Shown: piece by piece, positions 57,594 to 64,000 of the stretch
How positions within the stretch are numbered: the stretch's first letter is position 1
How the letters are laid out: each line of letters begins with the position of its first letter
Assembly (NCBI RefSeq): GCF_902706285.1
Contig: NZ_CACSKD010000005.1
Span: 186,001-250,000, forward strand
Direction: 5' to 3'
Source of the DNA: Rhizobium sp. 18055
GTDB taxonomy: Bacteria > Pseudomonadota > Alphaproteobacteria > Rhizobiales > Rhizobiaceae
Length of the DNA: 64,000 bases
Program-made: the position numbers and the translations under genes
Notes under the pieces: generated by a model
The model's input: the letters and a program-made list of their open reading frames with translations, nothing else
Told to the model about the DNA's origin: nothing
Database searches by the model: none

Positions 57594-57626
57594 GACGATT
57601 CGATCTTGCATCTCGTGCGAATCGTC
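57594..57626. promoter_or_regulatory. Perfect 9-bp inverted repeat, operator-like, before the 23-codon ORF
   Basis: GACGATTCG (57594-57602) and CGAATCGTC (57618-57626) are exact inverted copies with a 15-base spacer. Each arm carries one GANTC site. The repeat ends 44 bases before the small ORF and could be a regulator site or an RNA stem. Confidence 0.55.
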
Positions 57627-57670
57627 ATACCTTTTACTCATCGACAACAGAACGAAAGGAAGGTGATCCA

Positions 57671-57742
57671 ATGTCTAATGAGATTTCGGACCTCGTAACG
57701 GGCATGGAAGTGGTGATGAAGGCGAGGCAGCCCTCGCTCTGA
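57671..57742 (+). CDS. Very small ORF (23 residues) with strong ribosome-binding site
   Basis: Encodes MSNEISDLVTGMEVVMKARQ followed by PSL. AAAGGAAGGTGATCC directly before the ATG gives a near-ideal Shine-Dalgarno sequence with suitable spacing, and a good terminator follows 58 bases after the stop. It is therefore a complete-looking small gene: dyad, ribosome-binding site, ORF, terminator. The peptide is neither a signal nor a membrane segment and I do not recognise it. It could be a leader peptide or a free small protein. Confidence 0.5.
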   Translation: MSNEISDLVTGMEVVMKARQPSL

Positions 57743-57799
57743 AACCCGCCTTCCTGGGATCGCCAAAGCGGTCCGGCCGAATTACAGGCCAAAACTCAT

Positions 57800-57833
57800 G
57801 GAAAGGGTCGCTTCGTGCGGCCCTTTTCCTTTT
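57800..57833 (+). terminator. Rho-independent terminator after the 23-codon ORF
   Basis: GGAAAGGGTCGC (57800-57811), loop TTCGT, GCGGCCCTTTTCC (57817-57829), then T-rich bases. The stem includes one G-U pair and a one-base slip. Confidence 0.75.
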
Positions 57834-57886
57834 GTGGCCGTTTGCGTTCGGCCCATCGATTGACGAAACGCAGTTTGCAGAATAAT

Positions 57887-57911
57887 CATAAAGTCATCTG
57901 ATGACTTTATG
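57887..57911. promoter_or_regulatory. Perfect 11-bp inverted repeat, probable GntR operator
   Basis: CATAAAGTCAT (57887-57897), spacer CTG, ATGACTTTATG (57901-57911). It ends 8 bases before the gntR ATG, an ideal place for autorepression by the FadR-type regulator encoded there. Confidence 0.75.
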
Positions 57912-57919
57912 AGATAGTG

Positions 57920-58597
57920 ATGCAGCCCCTTTCCAAAACCAATCTTGCGGAGACCGCTGCTGAGGCGATTCGTGCCGATATCCTTGCCAAGCGCTGGGCG
58001 GTCGGCGACAAGCTGCCGAACGAGGCGACGCTTTCCGCAATGCTGTCGGTCAGCCGCGGCACCGTTCGCGAGGCGGTGCGCGTGCTCGCGTCCCAGGGGC
58101 TGCTGGAAACCCGGCAGGGATCCGGAACCTATGTGCTGTCGACCACCGATGCCGCACTGCCGTTGACCATGGCGCGGCGGGCGGGCTTACGCGATCTGTT
58201 CGAAGCGCGCTGTGCGCTCGATGTCGAGGCGGCGCGGCTGGCGGCCATCCGCCATGCCCCGCAGGCGCTTGTGACATTGCGCACGCTGCTTGCCGAGCGC
58301 GGCAATTTCGCGGGCGGCGACAAGGCTGCCTTCATCAGCCGCGACCTTGCCTTTCACAAGGCGGTCATTGCCGCTTCCGGCAACCGGGCGATGATCGAGA
58401 TCTACGACTTCTTCTCCGCCTCGATCGCCGAGACGATCGAGGCGACGCTTGGGGAGGATATTCCCGAGCCCGACATGCAGGCGCATGCCGATATCATCGA
58501 CGCCATTGCCACCGGCAACCCCGAAACAGCCGATGCCGCGGTGCGCCGCTTCATGGCCCCCGTTATCACAGCCCTCGACCGGATGATCCTTTCATGA
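57920..58597 (+). CDS. GntR-family regulator (FadR subfamily)
   Basis: A 225-residue regulator with an N-terminal winged helix (AAEAIRADILAKRWAVGDKL, then LSVSRGTVREAVRVLASQGL) and a C-terminal all-helical FCD effector domain, in which histidines and aspartates (FISRDLAFHKAVI, ADIIDAI) probably bind a metal and an organic acid. The start may be ATG 57920 or the GTG just before. A perfect palindrome precedes it. The stop overlaps the MFS gene start by 4 bases, so it probably controls that transporter. Confidence 0.9.
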   Translation: MQPLSKTNLAETAAEAIRADILAKRWAVGDKLPNEATLSAMLSVSRGTVREAVRVLASQGLLETRQGSGTYVLSTTDAALPLTMARRAGLRDLFEARCALDVEAARLAAIRHAPQALVTLRTLLAERGNFAGGDKAAFISRDLAFHKAVIAASGNRAMIEIYDFFSASIAETIEATLGEDIPEPDMQAHADIIDAIATGNPETADAAVRRFMAPVITALDRMILS

Positions 58598-59886
58598 CTT
58601 CGCCTTTGCAAGACGCCGCGCATATCTACGACCGGGCCGACGAACAGTTGATAGACGCCGAAGCCGACAGCGTGCCGCAGCCGCAGCCACCATCGGGCAA
58701 GAGCGCCGTGGGGCGGATCGTGCTCGGCGTCAGCCTGGTGCTGATCGCCTTCAACCTGCGGCCGCTGTTTTCGAGCGCCTCGGCGCTGCTGCCGGAAATC
58801 CGCAGTGAACTGGGGCTCTCGGCGCTGGGCGCCAGCCTGCTGACGACGCTGCCCGTGGTCTGCCTCGGCGCCTTCTCGCCGCTGGCACCGAAGCTTGCGC
58901 AGCGTATCGGTGCCGAGCGCGCACTGCTTGGCGTGCTGCTGCTTCTGGCGCTCGGCACGGCGATGCGCGGCCTGTCCTCCATTCCGCTGCTGTTCTTCGG
59001 CTCGGCCCTGGCCGGTGCCTGTATCGCGGTCGGCAATGTCCTGCTGCCCGGCCTGGTGAAGCGCGACTTCGCCGATCGTGCGGCGCTGATGACCGGTTTC
59101 TACACGATGGCGCTCTGCGCCGGTGCCGCGGGGGCGGCGGGCTTTACGCTGCCACTGGAAAAGGCGTTCGGCGGCTCGATGGCGGCGGCACTGGCCGTCT
59201 GGGCACTGCCTGCCCTCATCGTCGGGCTGATCTGGCTGCCGCAGGTGCTGTCGATGAAAAGCCAGGTCAAGCGCAGCGGCTTTTCGGTCGAGGGGCTCTG
59301 GCGGGATCGGCTGGCGTGGCAGGTGACGCTGTTCATGGGGCTGCAGTCGGCGCTGGCCTATTGCATCTTCGGCTGGCTGGTACCGATCCTCCGCGAGCGC
59401 GGTCTCGATGGCGTCACCGCCGGCGCCATCGTCTCCGTATCGGTGATGGTGCAGGCCGCGTCCTGCCTCGTTGCGCCGCAGATTGCGGTGCGTGGCAAGG
59501 ACCAGCGCGTCATCAACGCGGCTCTCTGCTGCATCGCGGTCGTGGCGCTGCTCGGGCTGCTGTTTGCGCCGCTGTCGACCGTGTGGTTCTGGGCCGTGCT
59601 GCAGGGGGTCGGACAGGGCGGGCTGATTGCGGCGGCGATGACGACGATCGTGCTGCGGTCTCGCGACCAGCATGTGGCGGCGCATCTCTCCGGCATGGCG
59701 CAATGCGTCGGCTATCTGCTTGCGGCAATCGGGCCGCTGATCGTCGGGCTGATCCGCAGCTGGACCGGCAGCTTCGCCTGGTGCGCGGTGCTGTTCGTCG
59801 CAATTGGAACAGGTGCCGCGATCAATGGCTGGAATGCCGGACGGGCGCTGCATGTGAATGCGCGTACCGTCGAGAAGGCCAGCTAA
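58594..59886 (+). CDS. MFS transporter, CynX/NimT (cyanate permease-like) family
   Basis: A 430-residue protein with 12 membrane spans and a polar N-terminal tail of about 45 residues. VLIAFNLRPLFSSASALLPE in the first span is the CynX-family signature. Family members carry cyanate, nitroimidazole or other small molecules; the actual substrate is not clear. Translationally coupled to the GntR regulator upstream. Confidence 0.88.
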   Translation: MTSPLQDAAHIYDRADEQLIDAEADSVPQPQPPSGKSAVGRIVLGVSLVLIAFNLRPLFSSASALLPEIRSELGLSALGASLLTTLPVVCLGAFSPLAPKLAQRIGAERALLGVLLLLALGTAMRGLSSIPLLFFGSALAGACIAVGNVLLPGLVKRDFADRAALMTGFYTMALCAGAAGAAGFTLPLEKAFGGSMAAALAVWALPALIVGLIWLPQVLSMKSQVKRSGFSVEGLWRDRLAWQVTLFMGLQSALAYCIFGWLVPILRERGLDGVTAGAIVSVSVMVQAASCLVAPQIAVRGKDQRVINAALCCIAVVALLGLLFAPLSTVWFWAVLQGVGQGGLIAAAMTTIVLRSRDQHVAAHLSGMAQCVGYLLAAIGPLIVGLIRSWTGSFAWCAVLFVAIGTGAAINGWNAGRALHVNARTVEKAS

Positions 59887-59972
59887 GACGGCTATCACCA
59901 TCTCTTGATACCGTCAGCCAAGCGGCTGATGCTAGGCTGAGCGAAATGACGAACTCTGTCGGAGGAACAGTC

Positions 59973-61544
59973 GTGCGTTTTCGGTCCGCCATCCTGACTG
60001 CAGCCTTGCTCGCAGCCTTGACCCCATCGCTGTCGAATGCGCAGAGCAACGCGCCAGCCGCCGACAGCGGCGCGACCACTCGGGGCGTAACAGCTGCTTC
60101 CGGCGGCGGGGCCCCTGTCAACCAGCGCGAAGGGGTGCTGAAACTGCTGCCGGCGGATTCGGTGACCGAGCACGAGATGACGATCGACGGGCGCAAGATC
60201 GCCTACACCGCGACCGCCGGAACGCTTGCCATGTTCGGCCAGGATGGTGCGCAGACGGCGGCGATCTTCTACACGGCCTATGTGAAGAAGGACGGCGGGA
60301 CGGGCCGGCCGCTGACCTTTGCATTCAACGGCGGCCCGGGTGCGGCATCGGCTTTTCTGCATCTCGGCCTCGTCGGGCCAAGGATCGTCGATTTCGGGCC
60401 GAAGGGCGATGATGGGGCCGGCGCCAAGCTGATCGACAATCCGCATAGCTGGCTCGATTTCACCGACCTCGTGCTGATCGACCCGATCGGCACCGGCTGG
60501 AGCCGGACCGTAAAGGCCGATGATGCGGCCAAATATTACAATGTGAACTCGGACGCAGAGAGCATCGCCAAGGCGATTGCACTTTACGTGGCGCACAACA
60601 ATCGCGCCGGTTCTCCGAAATATCTGCTCGGCGAGAGCTATGGCGGTTTTCGCGCGGCCAAGGTGGCCAGCGCGCTGAAGGACAGCCAGGGGATCATCGT
60701 TTCCGGTGCCATCATGCTGTCGCCGCTGATCGAGGGGCAGCTGATGTTCGGGGCGGACGAGTTTGCGCTGGGTGCGGCGCTGGAGCTGCCGTCGCTTGCC
60801 GCCGCCGAGATGGACCGGCAGAAGGCGTTTGACGAGACGAAGCAGCGTGAGGCAGAGCGTTTCGCGCTTGGTGACTATCTGACGACACTGGCGGGAGCTG
60901 CGCCCACGGGCGATGCGGCCAAGGCGTTCTACTCCAGGCTGGCGGCGATGACAGGCATCAGCGAGGACGTGGTGAAACAGAACCGCGGCTTTCTCGGCAA
61001 TGCCTTTGCCAAGCAGGTGGGCAAGGGTGACGGTCTGGTCGCCAGCCCTTACGACGCCGCCTTCACCACCCCTGACGCTTATCCGGAGAGCAATACCGCG
61101 CGCGGTGACGATGCCATTCTCGATGGCTTCACCCGGGCCTATGGCGGCGCCTTTGCCGATTACGCCCGCAACGAGCTCGGCTTCAGGACCGAGATGACCT
61201 ACACGCTGCTCGACAGCGATGTGAACAGGCAATGGGAATGGGGCGGGCGCCAGGCCGGATCGCGACTGCAGGCCAGCGTTACCGACGATATCAGAGAGCT
61301 GCTGGCGGCAACGCCGAGCTTTCGATTGCTGATCGCGCATGGCTACAGCGACCTCGTCACGCCGTATGGCGTCAGCCGCTATGTGGTCGATCACCTGCCG
61401 GCATCGCTTGCCGGTGGCCGGGTCGGCTTGAACGTCTATCAGGGCGGCCATATGTTCTATACCAGGGCCGACCAGGGCGCCCTTTTCACCCGCGATGCAA
61501 AGACGTTCTACGCGGCCCACCCACCAGCAACGCCAGCGGATTGA
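59973..61544 (+). CDS. Secreted serine carboxypeptidase-like (S10) protein
   Basis: A 523-residue exported alpha/beta-hydrolase. A signal peptide (RFRSAILTAALLAALTPSLS, cleavage near NAQ) leads the chain. The catalytic triad is Ser222 (GESYGG), Asp460 (YSDLVTPY) and His493 (GGHMFY), and the oxyanion segment is FNGGPGAAS. These match peptidase family S10. Start: GTG 59973 is favoured because GGAGGA (59961-59966) lies 6 bases before it; ATG 59946 is in frame but has no such site. No operon partner is evident. S10 enzymes are unusual in bacteria but do occur in Rhizobiales. Confidence 0.88.
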   Translation: MRFRSAILTAALLAALTPSLSNAQSNAPAADSGATTRGVTAASGGGAPVNQREGVLKLLPADSVTEHEMTIDGRKIAYTATAGTLAMFGQDGAQTAAIFYTAYVKKDGGTGRPLTFAFNGGPGAASAFLHLGLVGPRIVDFGPKGDDGAGAKLIDNPHSWLDFTDLVLIDPIGTGWSRTVKADDAAKYYNVNSDAESIAKAIALYVAHNNRAGSPKYLLGESYGGFRAAKVASALKDSQGIIVSGAIMLSPLIEGQLMFGADEFALGAALELPSLAAAEMDRQKAFDETKQREAERFALGDYLTTLAGAAPTGDAAKAFYSRLAAMTGISEDVVKQNRGFLGNAFAKQVGKGDGLVASPYDAAFTTPDAYPESNTARGDDAILDGFTRAYGGAFADYARNELGFRTEMTYTLLDSDVNRQWEWGGRQAGSRLQASVTDDIRELLAATPSFRLLIAHGYSDLVTPYGVSRYVVDHLPASLAGGRVGLNVYQGGHMFYTRADQGALFTRDAKTFYAAHPPATPAD

Positions 61545-61635
61545 GCAGCGGGACGCCACGCTTTCAGCTCCCACCGGACTCTGCCGGATGACGTTTTGGG
61601 GTTGCCGGATGGGTTTTCTGCCATATTTAGACCAC

Positions 61636-62433
61636 ATGTCCTATCAAACGCAGCCATCCAGATCCCCGAAGCCGCAGCAGGCCTCAGGGACATCTTTCCT
61701 GTTCAACCTGCTCCGGTCCTCAGCCGCCGAGTGCGCACTGTTCCTCGATATCGACGGCACGCTGCTCGATCTTGCCGATACGCCCGACGGGATCATGGTC
61801 CCGCCGGCGCTGCCGCAGCAACTCGATGCGCTATCGCGCAAACTCGACGGCGCCGTGGCACTGGTGACCGGCCGGGCGCTCGGCTATGCCGACCAGCTGT
61901 TTGCTCCCTACCAGTTTCCGATCGCCGGTCTCCATGGTGCAGAGCTGCGCCGGCCGGATGGCGGGATCATCAAGGCGAAGACGACCGTCCCATTCGAAAA
62001 GCTGAAGACCGACCTTCGCAAGGCGACCGAAGGTTTCGCCGGCGTGCTGATCGAGGACAAGGGTGCCGCGGTTGCCGCCCACTACCGGCTGGCACCGAAG
62101 CGCCAGGTGGAGCTCGAACCATTGATGGAAGCGTTTCTGGCGAAAGCCGGTGAAAACTGGACGTTGCAGCGCGGCAAGATGGTTCTGGAAATCCGTCCTG
62201 CCAGCGCAGACAAGGGCCACGCGGTCGAGACCTTCCTGTCGCAAGCGCCATTTGTCGGCCGCCGGCCGATCGCGATCGGCGACGACATTACCGACGAGGC
62301 GATGTTTCATGTCGCCAACCGGCTGGGTGGCTATTCGATCCGGGTCGGGGCGCCGCTTTCCGGCACTGCCGCACAACTGACGATGCCAACTTCCGTTGCC
62401 CTGCGGGAACTGATCGCGCATCTCGCCGCCTGA
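61636..62433 (+). CDS. otsB: Trehalose-6-phosphate phosphatase
   Basis: HAD-superfamily phosphatase that turns trehalose 6-phosphate into trehalose. The 265-residue protein has motif I FLDIDGTLLDL (nucleophile Asp and second Asp), LVTGRALGYAD, and the last motif IAIGDDITDEAMF. The start is uncertain: ATG 61636 is used, with in-frame ATG 61609 as alternative. It lies 59 bases before otsA, and the two act in sequence. Confidence 0.94.
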   Translation: MSYQTQPSRSPKPQQASGTSFLFNLLRSSAAECALFLDIDGTLLDLADTPDGIMVPPALPQQLDALSRKLDGAVALVTGRALGYADQLFAPYQFPIAGLHGAELRRPDGGIIKAKTTVPFEKLKTDLRKATEGFAGVLIEDKGAAVAAHYRLAPKRQVELEPLMEAFLAKAGENWTLQRGKMVLEIRPASADKGHAVETFLSQAPFVGRRPIAIGDDITDEAMFHVANRLGGYSIRVGAPLSGTAAQLTMPTSVALRELIAHLAA

Positions 62434-62492
62434 TCAGCGCCCCACTGTTATCTGTATTTTTTGCGTACTGCCGTTGTTGAAAGGAATATTGC

Positions 62493-63866
62493 GTGAGCCG
62501 TCTTGTGATTGTTTCGAACCGTGTCCCCGTTCCCGAAAAGGGTGGTGCAGCGGCGGCCGGCGGTCTTGCCGTGGCGCTGCAGGCAGCGCTGCAGCAGCGC
62601 GGCGGCATCTGGATGGGCTGGTCCGGCAAATCGAGCGGCGAGACCGAGCCAGGTCCTTTGCACATTCAGGAAGAGGGCAAGATCACCTACGCGCTCACCG
62701 ACCTCACCGAGAAGGATGTCGAGGAGTATTATTTCGGTTTTGCCAACCGGGTGCTCTGGCCGATCTGCCACTATCGTCTGGATCTGGCAGAATACGGGCG
62801 CAAGGAAATGACCGGCTACTTCCGCGTCAACCGCTTCTTCGCGCATCGGCTGGCGCCGATGCTGGAGCCCGACGACACCATCTGGATTCACGATTATCAC
62901 CTGATCCCGCTGGCTGCCGAACTGCGGCAGATGGGCGTGAAGAACAAGATCGGCTTCTTCCACCATATCCCGTGGCCGCCCGCCGACGTGCTGTTCAGCA
63001 TGCCGGTGCATGAGGAGATCATGCGCGGGCTTGCCGCCTATGATCTGGTCGGCTTCCAGACGGACCACGATCTCGAGAATTTCGCCGGCTGCCTGCGCCG
63101 CGAGGAGATGGGCGACGCGCTCGGCGACGGGCGTTTCAACTCCGGCGACAAGATTTTCAAGGGCGGCGTCTATGGCATCGGCATCGAGACGGCGGCATTC
63201 GCCAAGTTTGCCCGCAAGGCGGTCAGCCATGCGATGGTGACCAAGGCCAAGGAAAGCATTCTCGACCGCGACCTGATCATCGGCGTCGATCGGCTCGACT
63301 ATTCCAAGGGTCTCACCCAGCGCATCGACGCCTTCGAGCGCTTCGTGCTCAACAACCCAGCCCATCAGCGCAGCGTCACCTATCTGCAGGTGACGCCGAA
63401 ATCGCGCTCGGAAGTGCCTGAATACGAGCAGATGCAGCGCACCGTCGCCGAGCAGGCCGGCCGCGTCAACGGCGCGCTCGGCACCGTCGATTGGGTGCCG
63501 ATCCGCTATATCAACCGCTCGCTGAGCCGGCCGATCCTTGCCGGTCTCTATCGTCTGGCCAAGGTCGGGCTGGTGACCCCCCTTCGCGATGGCATGAACC
63601 TTGTGGCCAAGGAATATGTCGCCGCGCAGGACCCCGACGATCCGGGCGTGCTGGTTCTCTCACGTTTTGCCGGTGCCGCCCGCGAGCTGAAGGGGGCGCT
63701 GCTGGTCAATCCCTATGACATCGAGGGAACGGCCAATACGCTGGCGCGGGCGCTGAACATGCCGCTGGAAGAGCGCAAGGAGCGCTGGCAGCGGATGATG
63801 GATTATCTGCTCGTCCACGACGTCTCGCGTTGGTGCGACGACTTCCTGCAGGATCTGGCGGCCTGA
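62493..63866 (+). CDS. otsA: Trehalose-6-phosphate synthase
   Basis: Glycosyltransferase family 20 enzyme joining UDP-glucose and glucose 6-phosphate. The 457-residue protein begins with [17 protein letters not shown], and has [42 protein letters not shown] and the C-terminal [17 protein letters not shown]. It starts at GTG 62493 with AAGGAA upstream. With otsB it forms the OtsBA osmoprotectant pathway. Confidence 0.97.
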   Translation: MSRLVIVSNRVPVPEKGGAAAAGGLAVALQAALQQRGGIWMGWSGKSSGETEPGPLHIQEEGKITYALTDLTEKDVEEYYFGFANRVLWPICHYRLDLAEYGRKEMTGYFRVNRFFAHRLAPMLEPDDTIWIHDYHLIPLAAELRQMGVKNKIGFFHHIPWPPADVLFSMPVHEEIMRGLAAYDLVGFQTDHDLENFAGCLRREEMGDALGDGRFNSGDKIFKGGVYGIGIETAAFAKFARKAVSHAMVTKAKESILDRDLIIGVDRLDYSKGLTQRIDAFERFVLNNPAHQRSVTYLQVTPKSRSEVPEYEQMQRTVAEQAGRVNGALGTVDWVPIRYINRSLSRPILAGLYRLAKVGLVTPLRDGMNLVAKEYVAAQDPDDPGVLVLSRFAGAARELKGALLVNPYDIEGTANTLARALNMPLEERKERWQRMMDYLLVHDVSRWCDDFLQDLAA

Positions 63867-63876
63867 GCCAAAAAGA

Positions 63877-64000
63877 TCAGACGCCGGCTTCCGCCAGCAT
63901 CCAGGCGGAGAGCTGCTCGCTTTGCGGCGTGCGGCTTTTCGGCTGCAGCAGCCAGTAGCCGCGGTCGGGCGCCTCGATCATCGGGCCGGCAACCGAGAGG
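63877..64000 (-). CDS. 3' end of a LysR-type regulator gene (partial)
   Basis: The minus strand encodes the last 40 residues of a protein: LSVAGPMIEAPDRGYWLLQP, then KSRTPQSEQLSAWMLAEAGV and stop. The Y-W-L-L-x-P element followed by a short terminal helix is the typical end of the effector domain of GcvA-group LysR regulators. The rest lies beyond the window. It is convergent with otsA. Confidence 0.6.
   Translation of the reverse strand, partial: LSVAGPMIEAPDRGYWLLQPKSRTPQSEQLSAWMLAEAGV

Noticed and set aside
57366..57698. 110-codon open frame in the pirin-gntR gap
   Set aside because: It crosses the terminator and several hairpins, has no ribosome-binding site, and its composition is not protein-like.
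59316..59972. Long upstream extension of the S10 protein frame
   Set aside because: It overlaps the MFS gene in another frame; the signal peptide and a strong ribosome-binding site fix the start at 59973.
1..64000. CRISPR arrays, prophage or integrative elements
   Set aside because: No regularly spaced direct repeats, integrase, transposase or phage structural genes were seen anywhere in the window.

Overview
The window is about 64 kb of high-GC core chromosome from an alphaproteobacterium of the Rhizobiales, most likely family Rhizobiaceae (Rhizobium, Agrobacterium or Sinorhizobium-like). The basis is gene order and family membership: a malic enzyme fused to a phosphotransacetylase-like domain beside mutS and glnD; a Mur/Fur regulator; the lnt-phrR/praR pair; hrcA/rph/rdgB/hemW; dnaA-rpsT-echA-mutM diverging from ubiE-ubiB; and several palindromic intergenic repeats of rhizobial type. 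I see no prophage, insertion sequence, CRISPR array, rRNA or tRNA gene.

Layout. 0.2-10.3 kb: malic enzyme (minus), then mutS, a 91-residue orphan, glnD and murJ. 10.3-16.8 kb: a small M15-type peptidase, an AT-rich gap, trpS, a cupin protein, a UspA protein, an Nfu scaffold, tsaB-rimI, mur and plsC. 16.9-25.8 kb: a solitary BrnA-type protein, miaB-phoH-ybeY-corC-lnt (the order known from many proteobacteria), phrR/praR, metK and trmB. 25.9-34.2 kb: nitrilase-family hydrolase, DUF1150 and hsp20 with a probable RNA thermometer, nucleoside hydrolase, grpE, GFA protein, hrcA, rph, a VOC protein, rdgB and hemW. 34.4-38.5 kb: accessory genes (EamA exporter, LysR regulator, FhuF-type iron reductase with an iron-box-like site, saccharopine-dehydrogenase-like protein). 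38.6-45.8 kb: dnaA, rpsT, echA, mutM, ubiE, ubiB. 45.9-54.0 kb: transport and regulation genes (MFS plus LysR, LysR plus two SDRs, PepSY plus DUF2946, EamA). 54.1-64 kb: coaBC, a class II amidotransferase, pirin, an RNA-like gap with a 23-codon ORF, gntR-MFS, a carboxypeptidase-like secreted protein, otsB-otsA and the 3' end of a LysR-type gene.

How the genes work together. Three themes recur. (1) RNA and protein quality control: miaB, trmB, tsaB, rimI, ybeY, rph, trpS, rpsT and the heat-shock group hsp20/grpE/hrcA. (2) Replication and repair: dnaA, mutS, mutM, rdgB. (3) Envelope and stress: murJ, lnt, plsC and the trehalose pair otsBA. Nutrient control appears through glnD (nitrogen), mur (metal) and FhuF (iron).

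The most interesting signals are non-coding. They are a cluster of eight GANTC sites upstream of dnaA, a ROSE-like thermometer in front of hsp20, and the pirin-gntR gap with two terminators, an anti-Shine-Dalgarno loop, a perfect operator-like repeat and a tiny ORF with a strong ribosome-binding site. No clearly new multi-gene system was found.
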